DNA from: Olavius algarvensis associated proteobacterium Delta 3
GTDB lineage: Bacteria > Desulfobacterota > Desulfobacteria > Desulfobacterales > CAFBRK01
Reading direction: 5' to 3'
DNA: 64,000 bases
Assembly (NCBI GenBank): GCA_903231505.1
Contig: CAFBRK010000140.1
Span: 54,271-118,270 of the forward strand
This document shows, piece by piece, positions 18,231 through 26,976 of this stretch. The notes beneath the pieces were generated by a model, which was given only the letters and a program-made list of their open reading frames with translations, was not told the DNA's origin and ran no database searches. Position 1 is the stretch's first letter, and each line of letters opens with the position of its first letter. Position numbers and translations under genes: made by a program.

Positions 18231-18489
18231 GTTGGAGTGATGGCGTGGTGGAGTGATGGATTGGCGACGAGCTGAAAGCTGAAAGATGAAAGAGAACCCA
18301 AGAATGACGTTCCGCGCAGCTGAACAAATGACTGAATGACGCCGCCCCAAGGCGGCAAATGACATTCTTCACCGGCCATCCCCTCGACTCGCTTGGGGCT
18401 TCGCTCCTTCCGGGCTACGACCCCACAAGTCGCTCGCTTCCTTCGGCTGCGCTCCCTTCGGCTGCGCTCAGGACAAGCAGGACAAGCGG

Positions 18490-18562
18490 GCGCACGGGCC
18501 AACGGGCCAACGGGCCAACGGGCGAACGGGGTAACGGGCCAACGGGCACACGGGCCAACGTT
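18490..18562. repeat. 8-bp tandem repeat array
   Basis: About eight to nine tandem copies of AACGGGCC, with slightly diverged units in the middle (GGCGAACG, GGGTAACG, GGCACACG). It is intergenic, upstream of the fdhA promoter region, and is expected to vary in copy number by slippage. Confidence 0.8.
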
Positions 18563-18579
18563 TTTCCCGCTTCTGTGCA

Positions 18580-18608
18580 TTGACAAGACAGAGCCCTTTT
18601 ATTAGAAA
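18580..18608 (+). promoter_or_regulatory. Possible promoter of fdhA
   Basis: TTGACA (18580-18585), a 17-nt spacer and TAGAAA (18603-18608), about 90 nt upstream of the fdhA ATG and directly after the tandem repeat array. Confidence 0.4.
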
Positions 18609-18700
18609 AGAACGTTGACGTATTGGGGGGCCCTGCCGGCCCATACCATTTAGCCAGCGAGATCGATCCTTGATCGACCAACAACCATCAGAGGCGGAAC

Positions 18701-21469
18701 ATGACCACGGAAAACACGATTAGCATCAACGGAAATGGGTTTTCTTTCAAGCCCGGAGACACCATCCTCGACGTCGCCCGGAAACACGACATCGATATTC
18801 CGACGCTGTGTCACTTAAAAGGTGCCACCCCCACCGGCGCGTGCCGCATGTGTGTGGTGGAAGTGGAAGGGGCCCGAACCCTTCTTGCCTCATGTGCCAC
18901 ACCGGCCGCGGCCAACATGGTTGTGGAGACCGAGTCTCCCAAGGTCGTGGAAACACGTAAAATGTTGCTGCAACTGCTGCTCGCTTCCGGGAATCACAAC
19001 TGCGCCATCAGCGGCTCGGCCGGATCCGACTGGACGGCCTTTCAGCTCAAAGTCCACAAGGACGACGGAAGCGACGAGCTTTGCCCGGTCTGGGGGGACT
19101 GCCATCTCCAGGAATTGGCCTACCGATATCAGGTTTCCGGGGAGGCGTTCGACAGCACCGAGGTCTCCTATCCCATGGAGACCGTCAATCCATTCATCGT
19201 GCGGGACTTCTCCAGGTGCATCCTCTGCGGCCGATGCGTGCAGGCGTGCAACGACGTCCAGGTCAACAATGCCATTAATTTCGGTTACCGGGGCGCGCCG
19301 ACCAAGATCGTCGCCGCTGAGGATAAACCGCTGAAGGATTCCGATTGTGTGTTCTGTGGCGAGTGCGTTCAGGCATGCCCGGTGGGGGCGCTGGTGGAAA
19401 AAGACGCCCGTTATGCGGTACGGCCATGGGAAACGACCAAGGTCCGCACGACCTGCACCTACTGCGGGGTCGGCTGTCAGGTCCATCTTCACATCCAGGG
19501 CGGAAAGGTCGTGAAAGTCACCGGTGTCGAGGATCTGTCGCCCAATTTCGGAAGCCTGTGCGTAAAGGGCCGGTTCGGGTTCGATTTTATCCACTCACCG
19601 GAGCGGTTGAAGGCACCGTTGATCAAGAAAAACGGTCAGTTCCGGGAGGCGACCTGGGATGAGGCACTGGATCTGGTTGCCGACAAACTCGGGAGCATCA
19701 AGGATGCCCATGGCGCCGACAGCATCGGTGTGCTGACATCGGCACGGGTCACCAATGAGGAGAACTACATCGCCAATAAATTCACCCGGGCGGTGCTCAA
19801 GACCAACAACATCGACCATTGCGCCCGTCTCTGACATAGCTCCACCGTGGCCGGTCTGGCCGCAGCATTCGGAAGTGGCGCCATGACAAACACCATCGGC
19901 TGTATTGAAAAGGCCGACGTAATTTTAGTTACGGGATCCAATACCACGGAAAACCATCCTGTCTTGTCCAGCTATGTCAAGCGGGCCGTCAAATTCAGAG
20001 GCACCAAGGTCATTGTTGTCGATCCCCGACGGATAAAAATGTCCAGATTTGCCGACATCTATTTGCGGCAGAACCTGGGTTCGGATGTTGCCTGGCTCAA
20101 TGGGATGATGAACGTCATCATCGCCGAGGGGCTGCACGACCAAAATTTCGTCGAATCGCGCACGGAGGGTTTCGAGGAACTCAAGAAAACGGTCGAAAAA
20201 TATACACCCGAATACGTGGAAGAGATTTCCGGTATCCCTGCCGAAAAACTTGTCGAGGCGGCCAGGCTTTATGCCAACGCCAAAGCCGCCAGTATCCTCT
20301 ATTGTATGGGCATCACCCAGCACAGCCACGGCACCGACAACGTCAAGTCACTGGCCAATCTGGCGATGCTGTGCGGTCACATGGGAATCGAAGGCGGCGG
20401 TGTCAATCCGCTCCGCGGACAGAATAATGTCCAGGGTGCCTGCGACATGGGCGGCCTCCCGAACGTCTATCCAGCCTATCAGCCGGTAACCGATCCGGCC
20501 ATTGCCAAAAAATTCGAGGACGCATGGGGCGTCACCGGATTGTCGACCAATCTCGGCCTCAAGGTTACCGATATGATCCCCAAGGCCCATGACGGTGAGC
20601 TCAAAGCCCTGTACATCATCGGTGAAAATCCCCTGGTATCGGATCCGGATCTGAACCATGCTGAAAAAAGCATAAAAAACCTGGATTTTCTAGTTGTTCA
20701 GGACATTTTTATGACCGAAACCGCCGAGCTTGCCGATGTGGTGCTGCCGGCAAAATGTTTTGCCGAAAAGGACGGCACCTTCTCCAACACCGAGCGTCGC
20801 GTCCAACGGGTGAGAACCGCGGTGGAGCCCCCCGGCGACGTGTGGGACGACTGGAAGATTACCTGCGAGATCGGCACCCGGATGGGGCTGCCCATGGCCT
20901 ATGCCGACAGCGAAGCCGTCTTCGAGGAGCTTCGGACCGTCACGCCATCCTATGCCGGCATTACATACGATCGCATCGATCAGGTCGGGATCCCCTGGCC
21001 CTGCTTGAACGTGGAACACCCGGGTACCCCCATTCTACACAGAGATCAGTTTACCCGCGGCAAGGGCCTGTTCCACGCCATCGATTACACCCCACCGAAG
21101 GAACAGGCAGACGATGAATTCCCGCTGTATCTGACCACCGGTCGTCTTCTGTACCAGTACCACACCGGCAGCATGACCATGAAGACAGCCGGACTGAACG
21201 ACCGGGCGCCGGAGTGTATCGTGGAAATCTCACCGGCCGATGCGGCGACATACGAACTGGAGGACGGGGAGAAGGTGGAAGTGGCATCTCGCCGCGGAAA
21301 CATTAACGCGACGGTACAAATTTCGACGACCGCCGTGACCGGAACCGTGTTCATCCCGTTCCATTTTGCCGAAGCGGCGGCCAACAAGCTGACCAATGCC
21401 GCCCTCGATCCGGTATCCGGTATTCCGGAGTACAAGGTGTGCGCTGTCAAGTTGTCCAAGGCGGCCTAA
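18701..21469 (+). CDS. fdhA: Formate dehydrogenase alpha subunit, selenocysteine-containing (UGA at 19832-19834)
   Basis: 922 residues if the in-frame TGA (codon 378) is read as Sec; both halves are in one frame. N-terminal NuoG-like [2Fe-2S] domain (GACRMCVVEVEG, ASCATP), a Cys-rich linker, two ferredoxin clusters (CILCGRCVQAC near 174, CVFCGECVQAC near 218), the molybdopterin-enzyme [4Fe-4S] motif CTYCGVGC near 252, then DHCARL-Sec-HSSTVAGL, the classic Sec ligand of Mo/W, and the C-terminal dinucleotide-binding domain. It oxidises formate or reduces CO2 in the cytoplasm, feeding the methyl branch whose metF-metV genes lie downstream in the window. No NuoE/F-like partner genes are adjacent. 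The ATG has AGAGGCGG upstream and a strong terminator follows. Confidence 0.95.
19847..19863 (+). promoter_or_regulatory. SECIS element of fdhA
   Basis: Hairpin GTGGCC-GGTCT-GGCCGC starts 12 nt after the UGA. The apical GGUCU is the same as in the E. coli fdhF SECIS, which binds SelB. Confidence 0.85.
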
Positions 21470-21500
21470 CCGGACATATCTCCAGGAAGTTGCTCAGAGC

Positions 21501-21546
21501 AAATGAAACGCCCGGCGCCGACCCACGGCGAGCGGGCGTTTCATTT
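21501..21546 (+). terminator. Terminator of fdhA
   Basis: Perfect 14-bp inverted repeat AAATGAAACGCCCG / CGGGCGTTTCATTT enclosing a second CG-rich stem, 31 nt after the fdhA stop. The repeat at 21546 abuts it. Confidence 0.8.
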
Positions 21547-21856
21547 ATAGCGATTTTCAGAATTCCGTTCCGATTCCTTTTACGATCAACCTATCACCGC
21601 AAAGGTCGCAGAGTAGATTTTAATTTTGCATTTCCCTGCCCTTCGACTCCGCTCAGGACAGGCAGGACATAGAGGGCGAAATGCAAAACGATCGTCTAGA
21701 AAAATACATATAAATTCAATATGCTGCTGTGGCTCTTTCCCCGAATCCCCCTCTTGGGGATTCGGGGAAAAATACAGTTCCTTTGCGTCCTCTGCGACTC
21801 TGCGGTAATCGTTTCCATATGTCTGCAAACGGAATAGATTTATGACAACCACTATA
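21546..21856. mobile_element. MITE-like repeat, copy A
   Basis: 311 bp without a gene. Ends TATAGCGATT and AACCACTATA form imperfect terminal inverted repeats. Inside are inverted GCAGAG-type blocks near both ends, a CCCCGAATCCCC / GGGGATTCGGGG hairpin and a CCTTCGACTCCGCTCAGGAC block. It is the inverse orientation of copies B and C. Confidence 0.7.
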
Positions 21857-21872
21857 GAAGAGGAAACATCCC

Positions 21873-22253
21873 ATGGCGATAACACGTCTTGGAATACACG
21901 ATGGAAAACTGGCTCCCTGCCCGGAGAGACAGAACTGTGTCTCCAGCGATGCCGCGGATGAAGGCCATTATGTGGCGCCGCTTCAGATTGCCGCGGACCC
22001 GGAGCAGACCTGGGAGGCCCTCAACGATCTGTTGGCCGAAAGACCTCGTACCACGATTGTGACGACAACCGGCGAGTACCTGCATGTCGTTGAAAAAAGC
22101 AGATTTTTCGGTTTCATCGATGATCTGGAGTTTCACCTGAGGCCGGAAGAGGAAATTATCGCGGTCCGGTCTGCCTCCCGAAAGGGATACTCCGATCTGG
22201 GGGTGAATCGACGACGGGTGGAAGAAATCCGTGCGGAATTGCTTTCAAGGTGA
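21873..22253 (+). CDS. DUF1499 family protein
   Basis: 126 residues. The CPERQNCVSSDA motif near the N-terminus, the LLAERPRTTIVTTTGEYLHVVEKSRFFGFIDDLEF core and the closing RSASRKGYSDLGVNRRRVEEIR are diagnostic of DUF1499. The family is widespread and uncharacterised; no signal peptide is present in this copy. The gene starts 17 nt after the end of repeat copy A, so its promoter must lie in or before that repeat. Confidence 0.85.
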   Translation: MAITRLGIHDGKLAPCPERQNCVSSDAADEGHYVAPLQIAADPEQTWEALNDLLAERPRTTIVTTTGEYLHVVEKSRFFGFIDDLEFHLRPEEEIIAVRSASRKGYSDLGVNRRRVEEIRAELLSR

Positions 22254-22503
22254 TGGTTGAATCCGATTCGTCTGGCCATCGGACGAATGCCTCAATTTTT
22301 TTATCGTATCCCTTTATTTAGAGCATCCGGGTGTTCCTCTGTGTATGGGGAATATGGGGGCAGCGGGGCGGCGGGGTGTCGCTGGCGGCTGTCCCGTGCT
22401 ATAATGGCAGTGACAGTTTCAGCAATTTCCCGGTTCGCCACGATAATCTCAGTTCAAACCATCACGTTCTTCTTAACGGCAGCATCGTCCCAGTGCGGAA
22501 TCC

Positions 22504-23604
22504 ATGAGACAGATCAGGACATATGCCCGGCGGCCGCACGTATTTGGCGCCCTGTTTTTTCTCCTGCTGTTCGTGTCCCAACCCGCCCACGCGGGTGTCT
22601 ACAAGTATCAGGACGAGGAGGGTAACTGGCATTTTTCCGACCGGCCGGTGGGGGAAACACAGGCTACGGAGGGTCTATCCGAGCGAGGTGTCGATGCTCC
22701 ACAAAATCCGGATCTGGATCAGCGTCTATCCGAACTGTTCGCTCCGAAGAACGATATCGAACGGGTTTCCATTGCGACGGTCGCCATTCACACCGCTGCC
22801 GGTACCGGTTCCGGTTTTTTCATTACCGATGACGGCTACATCCTTACCAACAGGCACGTATTGCAGGGAGATAAGAGCCAGAGGCAGGCTATTGAGCAAC
22901 AGTACCTGAACTACAAGCGCCAGGTCGACAATCTAAAGGACTGGGTCGATAGCCAAAAGGGGCAGCTTGTGATTGCCGAAGCCCGGCTTCGCAGCTCAAA
23001 ACAGGACATATACAGTGAACGGGACTCGCAGGTCCGCCAGGGAAAACAGCAGATTTACGAGGCCCAACACAGGAACTTTGAGCGATGGAAGGCAAATGTT
23101 CGCGACAAGGAATACGAACTCTCCGAATTCGAACGGAAACTGGACAGCGCCAAACTGGCACTGGATAACCGGGAGCTCATCGCCGATTTAAGTCAGAATT
23201 TCACCATCTTTTTGAGGGATAAGACCGAGCTGTATGTCTATCTGGTGGCGGCCAGTGAGACATACGATCTTGCGCTACTCAAACTGGACGGCTACAAAAC
23301 GCCGTTTCTCGAGCCCTTTGACTCCCATAGGATTGCCCAGGGCGAGGCGGTGTATGCCGTCGGAAATCCGCTCAACCTGCGCACCCAGGTGGCGGCCGGC
23401 GTTCTGTCGGGCCACCAGGGAGCATTTGTGAAAACCGATGCCCGGATCTACCCCGGAAACAGCGGCGGACCGCTGGTAACCGGCAGCGGGCGGGTTATCG
23501 GCATCAACACCTTCAAGCAGCTGACCCGAAAGTTCGAAGGGCTCGGGTTTGCCATCCGCATCGACATTGTTTTAAACGAATTCAGCGGGTATCTGAATCC
23601 GTAG
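22504..23604 (+). CDS. Periplasmic trypsin-like serine protease with DUF4124 domain and coiled-coil insert
   Basis: 366 residues. Signal peptide (residues 1-31, ending AHA), then a DUF4124 module (VYKYQDEEGNWHFSDRP), then a DegP/HtrA-like protease: His in LTNRHVL (about 119), Asp in TYDLALLKL (about 257), Ser in GNSGGPL (about 321). Between the His and Asp strands lies an insertion of about 110 residues rich in charged heptads (roughly 128-235), predicted to be a long coiled-coil hairpin. No PDZ domain. It probably acts in the periplasm on misfolded or surface proteins. The Shine-Dalgarno is weak. Confidence 0.88.
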   Translation: MRQIRTYARRPHVFGALFFLLLFVSQPAHAGVYKYQDEEGNWHFSDRPVGETQATEGLSERGVDAPQNPDLDQRLSELFAPKNDIERVSIATVAIHTAAGTGSGFFITDDGYILTNRHVLQGDKSQRQAIEQQYLNYKRQVDNLKDWVDSQKGQLVIAEARLRSSKQDIYSERDSQVRQGKQQIYEAQHRNFERWKANVRDKEYELSEFERKLDSAKLALDNRELIADLSQNFTIFLRDKTELYVYLVAASETYDLALLKLDGYKTPFLEPFDSHRIAQGEAVYAVGNPLNLRTQVAAGVLSGHQGAFVKTDARIYPGNSGGPLVTGSGRVIGINTFKQLTRKFEGLGFAIRIDIVLNEFSGYLNP

Positions 23605-23667
23605 CTCACATCGTCCGGACATTCACTCCGGTATCCCTTCCGCCCCCCTTTTATGCCGACCACGCAG

Positions 23668-23974
23668 GCTTCCGTTGCCATAAATATGTTCCGTTTGAAG
23701 CGTATCGGGAACCCAGTTTACCAAAGACATTCCTAACTCAAAGGCGCAGAGCGCGCAGAGAAAGTATCTTTTTTTCCAGAATCCCTGAGAGGGGGATTCT
23801 GGAAACGCGCTGCCTCACAAATGCCTGAACAATCCGTATCCTCTGTCAGACGGTGTTTTTGCTTTTCGCCCTCTCAGCGAAAAGCAAAAAGTAACATTAC
23901 CTCTGCGTCCTCTGCGGCTCTGCGATAATATGTGTCCCTAAACCAGTTGGAACGGAATTCTGGCAGCGGCTATA
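23668..23974. mobile_element. MITE-like repeat, copy B
   Basis: About 307 bp between the protease and pheA. Left end CCGTTGCCATAAATATG, right end CTGGCAGCGGCTATA. It contains CCAGAATCCC / GGGGATTCTGG hairpin arms and inverted CGCAGAG blocks. It fills the otherwise empty 23605-24021 gap. Confidence 0.7.
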
Positions 23975-24021
23975 GGACAGAGGGGAACAACTTCTTATCC
24001 CGGCCTTGGAATCCTCCGGTT

Positions 24022-25086
24022 TTAGGCGGCCGGCGTGTCTGCCGGATAACTGCCCAGATTCTTCAGGGTAATGGTCAGGCGTTCCATTTCCTTGAGAACT
24101 TCGGAAATCTTTTCCTCCTTCTGGGAACCCTCGAAATCGAGAAAGAAACAGTAGTTGCCGGGGTCCGACCGCAGCGGCATCGAGGCAATCCGGGTGAGGT
24201 TGATATTCTCATCCGCAAACAGACGCAACACACCGTACAGGCGGCCGGCTTCATGGGGTGTGGCGAAAACGACGGAGGTTTTGTCCCCGTCCCCATCGTA
24301 CGGCTCCCGGGCCAGCAGCAGAAACCGGGTGGTATTGGACGGGCCGTCTTCGATTCCTTCCTTGATGATTTCCAGGTCATAGAGCTCGGCGCACAGAGAG
24401 CTCGCGATAGCGGCGGCCGCCTTGGGATTTTCCCGTGCCAGCATTTTGGCGGCCCCGGCGGTGTCATAAAACGGATGGGGCTCCAGATTATTTCGGAGCA
24501 AAAATCCGCGACACTGAGCCAGCGCCTGGGGGTGGGAATACACCTGCCGTATCTCCCGGTAATCGGTCGCCTCGATGGACAGCAGGCAGTGGGTGACGAG
24601 CACCTTGGCTTCACCGACAACTTTCAGCTCGGTTGTCGTCAGGAGATCGTTGACCTGGGTCACGGCGCCTTCCAGGGAATTTTCAACCGGCACCACACCC
24701 AGATCAAAGTGGCCGAGTTCAACCCCTTTGAACACATCGATAAATTCCATACAGGGGATATAGGCGCCATCCGGCGCCAGCTTTCGGGCAGCGACCTCCC
24801 CGTAGGCGCCGTGTTCCCCCTGAAACGCCACAAGGGGGCGATCCTCTAGCTGGAGTCGTTTGCTTTCTTCGATGATCGTTTTCAAAAGCTGCCGGGTAAA
24901 GGACTGCTCGATCAGATCCAGATTCATCCGTTCCACCCGGGCCAGAACCGCCTCCTCCCTATGTGAATCCGTAACCGACTCTTTAAATTTCCTGGAGCGG
25001 AGCGCATACCCCATCCGCTCCTGAAGCAGAACCAATAGTTCCCGATCGATTTTATCGATTTTTACACGAATTTCTTCAAGTTTCAT
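24022..25086 (-). CDS. pheA: Bifunctional chorismate mutase/prephenate dehydratase (P-protein)
   Basis: 354 residues. AroQ chorismate mutase at residues 1-85 (IRVKIDKIDRELLVLLQERM), then prephenate dehydratase (FQGEHGAYGEVAA, VPVENSLEGAVTQVNDLL, and the catalytic TTRFLLLA), and a regulatory ACT domain at the C-terminus. It makes phenylpyruvate from chorismate in phenylalanine synthesis. The usual ESRP Phe-binding motif of the ACT domain is not conserved (SMPLRSDPGNYCFFLDF region present). It is the last gene of the leader-ACT-aroF-pheA operon, 16 nt after aroF. Confidence 0.95.
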   Translation of the reverse strand: MKLEEIRVKIDKIDRELLVLLQERMGYALRSRKFKESVTDSHREEAVLARVERMNLDLIEQSFTRQLLKTIIEESKRLQLEDRPLVAFQGEHGAYGEVAARKLAPDGAYIPCMEFIDVFKGVELGHFDLGVVPVENSLEGAVTQVNDLLTTTELKVVGEAKVLVTHCLLSIEATDYREIRQVYSHPQALAQCRGFLLRNNLEPHPFYDTAGAAKMLARENPKAAAAIASSLCAELYDLEIIKEGIEDGPSNTTRFLLLAREPYDGDGDKTSVVFATPHEAGRLYGVLRLFADENINLTRIASMPLRSDPGNYCFFLDFEGSQKEEKISEVLKEMERLTITLKNLGSYPADTPAA

Positions 25087-25102
25087 TTCCCGACCTCTCT
25101 AT

Positions 25103-25915
25103 CTATGACAGGGTTTCGAAAAACTGTTTCAGAGCCCGAATTTTCCGCATGTCTTCGGAAAACATCTCCGGTGTGAGCGCCTGGTCTGCATCACATAACG
25201 CTGCCGCGGGATTATTGTGAACCTCGATGATCAGTCCGTCCGCTCCGGCGGCCACCGCCGCCAGACTCATTGAGCCGATCAGGCTTACACGGCCGGTACT
25301 ATGAGTCGGATCGATGATAATTGGCAAATGGGTCAGCTCCTTGATGGCCGGCACCGCACTCAGGTCGAGGGTGTTTCGCGTGTAGGACTCGAATGTTCGG
25401 ATACCCCGCTCGCAGAGAATCACATCGGGATTGCCTTCACTGAGAATATACTCTGCGCAGTTGAGCCATTCCTCTAATGTGGAATACATCCCCCGTTTGA
25501 GCAGCACCGGTTTTTTGGCCTGCCCCACTTCCTTTAGCAGGGCAAAGTTTTGCATGTTCCGGGTTCCGATTTGGAGCACGTCTGCAAATTCTGCCACCCA
25601 GGACACATCCCGGGGATCGATGACCTCTGTGACGATGGGCAGACCGGTTTCCTTGCGGGCCTGTTCAAGGATCTTGAGCCCGCGCAGCCCCAAGCCCTGA
25701 AAGGAATACGGTGAAGTGCGCGGTTTAAAGGCGCCTCCACGAAGTAGGTCCGCCCCGGCTTCCCTGACCGCCCGCGCCGTCGCCAACGTTTGCTCCTCAC
25801 TTTCCACGCTACAGGGGCCGGCAATGACGACCAGGTCTTTTCCAACTTCCACTCCGGCCACGTTGACGATGGTGCGCGTTGGTGTTTCCATTGCTGCGAG
25901 TTTAAGGTTTTTCAT
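25103..25915 (-). CDS. aroF: 3-deoxy-7-phosphoheptulonate (DAHP) synthase, AroF/AroA(G) type
   Basis: 270 residues, the short class I-beta form related to KDO8P synthase. Motifs: VVIAGPCSVESEEQ, LLRGGAFKPRTSPYSFQGLG, LLKRGMYSTLEEW, ILCERGIRTFE and IDPTHSTGR. It condenses PEP and erythrose-4-phosphate, the first step of the shikimate pathway. It lacks a fused ACT or chorismate mutase domain, so feedback control may come from the separate tandem-ACT protein encoded just upstream. It lies 120 nt after the ACT gene with no terminator between. Confidence 0.95.
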   Translation of the reverse strand: MKNLKLAAMETPTRTIVNVAGVEVGKDLVVIAGPCSVESEEQTLATARAVREAGADLLRGGAFKPRTSPYSFQGLGLRGLKILEQARKETGLPIVTEVIDPRDVSWVAEFADVLQIGTRNMQNFALLKEVGQAKKPVLLKRGMYSTLEEWLNCAEYILSEGNPDVILCERGIRTFESYTRNTLDLSAVPAIKELTHLPIIIDPTHSTGRVSLIGSMSLAAVAAGADGLIIEVHNNPAAALCDADQALTPEMFSEDMRKIRALKQFFETLS

Positions 25916-26035
25916 GATTTTTATCCTCTGAACCGCGGCTACTTGTTATTATTACGCAGTTGCTATTCCTTTGAAGTTCTCCGGTATGTTCATCCCGGCA
26001 TTGCACCATTTTGACATCCTCATGCACCTGTTGGG

Positions 26036-26515
26036 TCATGCTGCGGTTTGTCGTGGCATCTCGGAGCAGGCATTTGCCGCGGTATCGATCATTCCAAACG
26101 CCTCAGCGTTCAACAAAGGGACATCGATCCGTTGAAGAAGTTCTATTGCTTCATCATTATCTTCGAAGGAGAAGATCATAACGGCATTGCCCGAAAAATT
26201 GCCGGCAAAGGCATAGGCGTAATTGATCGGTATTCGGGCGGCGGTTAAATGGGTTAGAACTTCGGCCAGGGCGTTCGGGCGATCTTCGATTTCAAATGCG
26301 ACAACGTCGCTGACCCTTGCGGTGATCCGATTTTCCATCAGGATTTGCCGTGCTTCAGCAAGGTTCGACACCAGCAGCCGCAGTTCTCCAAAATCACCGG
26401 AATCAACCAAATTCAGAGCTCTGAGGTTGATGCCGCGTTCCCCAAGCACGCTCAGAACTTCATACGCACGGCCAATTGCGTTTTCAAGGGGGACTGACAG
26501 TTGTTTCAGCTTCAT
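26036..26515 (-). CDS. Tandem ACT-domain protein
   Basis: 159 residues. Two ACT repeats, each with a G-containing ligand loop: AYEVLSVLGERGINLRALNL (residues 17-36) and PNALAEVLTHLTAARIPINYAY (about 81-102). Stand-alone double ACT proteins sense amino acids, often aromatic ones. As the first gene behind a Phe attenuator and ahead of aroF and pheA, it may act as an allosteric or regulatory partner of those enzymes (inference). GGAGGTGCTCCT precedes the ATG. Confidence 0.85.
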   Translation of the reverse strand: MKLKQLSVPLENAIGRAYEVLSVLGERGINLRALNLVDSGDFGELRLLVSNLAEARQILMENRITARVSDVVAFEIEDRPNALAEVLTHLTAARIPINYAYAFAGNFSGNAVMIFSFEDNDEAIELLQRIDVPLLNAEAFGMIDTAANACSEMPRQTAA

Positions 26516-26552
26516 AGGAGCACCTCCACACGTTTCAGTGTTTTAACAGATT

Positions 26553-26590
26553 CATAAAAAAGAAGCCCCGGGAACCGGTTCCCGAGGCTT
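26553..26590 (-). terminator. Second leader terminator of the aromatic operon
   Basis: On the minus strand AAGCCTCGGGAACC / GGTTCCCGGGGCTT (one mismatch) is followed by TTCTTTTTTT. It lies 38 nt before the ACT gene start, after the attenuator, so it gives a second stop signal. Confidence 0.75.
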
Positions 26591-26630
26591 TAAAAAAGAA
26601 AACCCCGGGTGGCATTGGGTCCACCCGGGG
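26591..26630 (-). terminator. Attenuator (3:4) terminator of the aromatic operon
   Basis: Minus-strand stem CCCCGGGTGG / CCACCCGGGG with an 8-nt loop followed by TTTTCTTTTTT. It lies 17 nt after the leader peptide stop. Confidence 0.85.
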
Positions 26631-26643
26631 TCATTGATTTTTG

Positions 26644-26666
26644 GCGTCAGACATCCGGATGGACGC
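26644..26666 (-). promoter_or_regulatory. Attenuator pause hairpin (1:2) with antiterminator strand
   Basis: GCGTC / GACGC with an inner CATC / GATG stem overlaps the end of the leader peptide. CCATCCGG within it (26662-26655) can instead pair over 8 nt with CCGGGTGG (26628-26621), the 5' arm of the attenuator terminator, giving the 2:3 antiterminator. Confidence 0.7.
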
Positions 26667-26733
26667 TCCTAAAGCTAAAAAAGAAGCATCCAAAGAAGGA
26701 TAAAAATGAATGGATTACGGTTTTAACTGTCAT
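26647..26733 (-). CDS. Phe-rich leader peptide of the ACT-aroF-pheA operon
   Basis: 28 codons, too short for standard ORF calling. It encodes seven phenylalanines, six of them in the stretch SFFGCFFFSF (codons 12-21), followed by RSVHPDV and TGA. This is the arrangement of pheA-type leader peptides, where scarcity of Phe-tRNA stalls the ribosome at the Phe run. The stall would cover strand 1 of the pause hairpin and let the antiterminator form. A sigma70 promoter lies just upstream and two terminators lie downstream. The Shine-Dalgarno (GAGAG) is weak. Confidence 0.8.
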   Translation of the reverse strand: MTVKTVIHSFLSFFGCFFFSFRSVHPDV

Positions 26734-26762
26734 GGGATGATCTCTCGCCGGACGTTCAACCT

Positions 26763-26792
26763 TCGATAAGCCACAAGCTGCTCGTATGTCAA
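26763..26792 (-). promoter_or_regulatory. Promoter of the leader-ACT-aroF-pheA operon
   Basis: Minus-strand TTGACA (26792-26787), an 18-nt spacer and TATCGA (26768-26763). The predicted transcript start is about 20 nt before the leader peptide ATG. Confidence 0.6.
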
Positions 26793-26976
26793 GGTAATTT
26801 TCACGGTACGCATGTCAAGTTTCTTTTCGATGTATCGGCCCCGTATTCCGGGAATCGCTTCAACCGGAAGCGTTTTTGCTATACCCGGAATATTGACTTT
26901 ATCGCCCCGGAACTTACGATGAGAGGGTCAGAGGTAAAAAAACCGCTCCGGAATCCACACCAAGAGGAGAAAATTG

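Noticed and set aside
18490..18562. CRISPR array
   Set aside because: The unit is 8 bp with no spacers; it is a simple tandem repeat. No CRISPR-like repeat-spacer structure was seen anywhere in the window.
18080..18684. Several overlapping ORFs of 64-168 codons on both strands
   Set aside because: They follow the tandem AACGGGCC repeat and duplicated palindromic blocks; the translations are low-complexity (RANGPTGQRANG-like) and differ in each frame, so they are repeat shadows.
26761..26890. Minus-strand frame ending at the leader ATG (with KLDMRTVKITLTYEQL)
   Set aside because: Looks coding by composition but has no good start and contains the predicted promoter of the aromatic operon; no family recognised.
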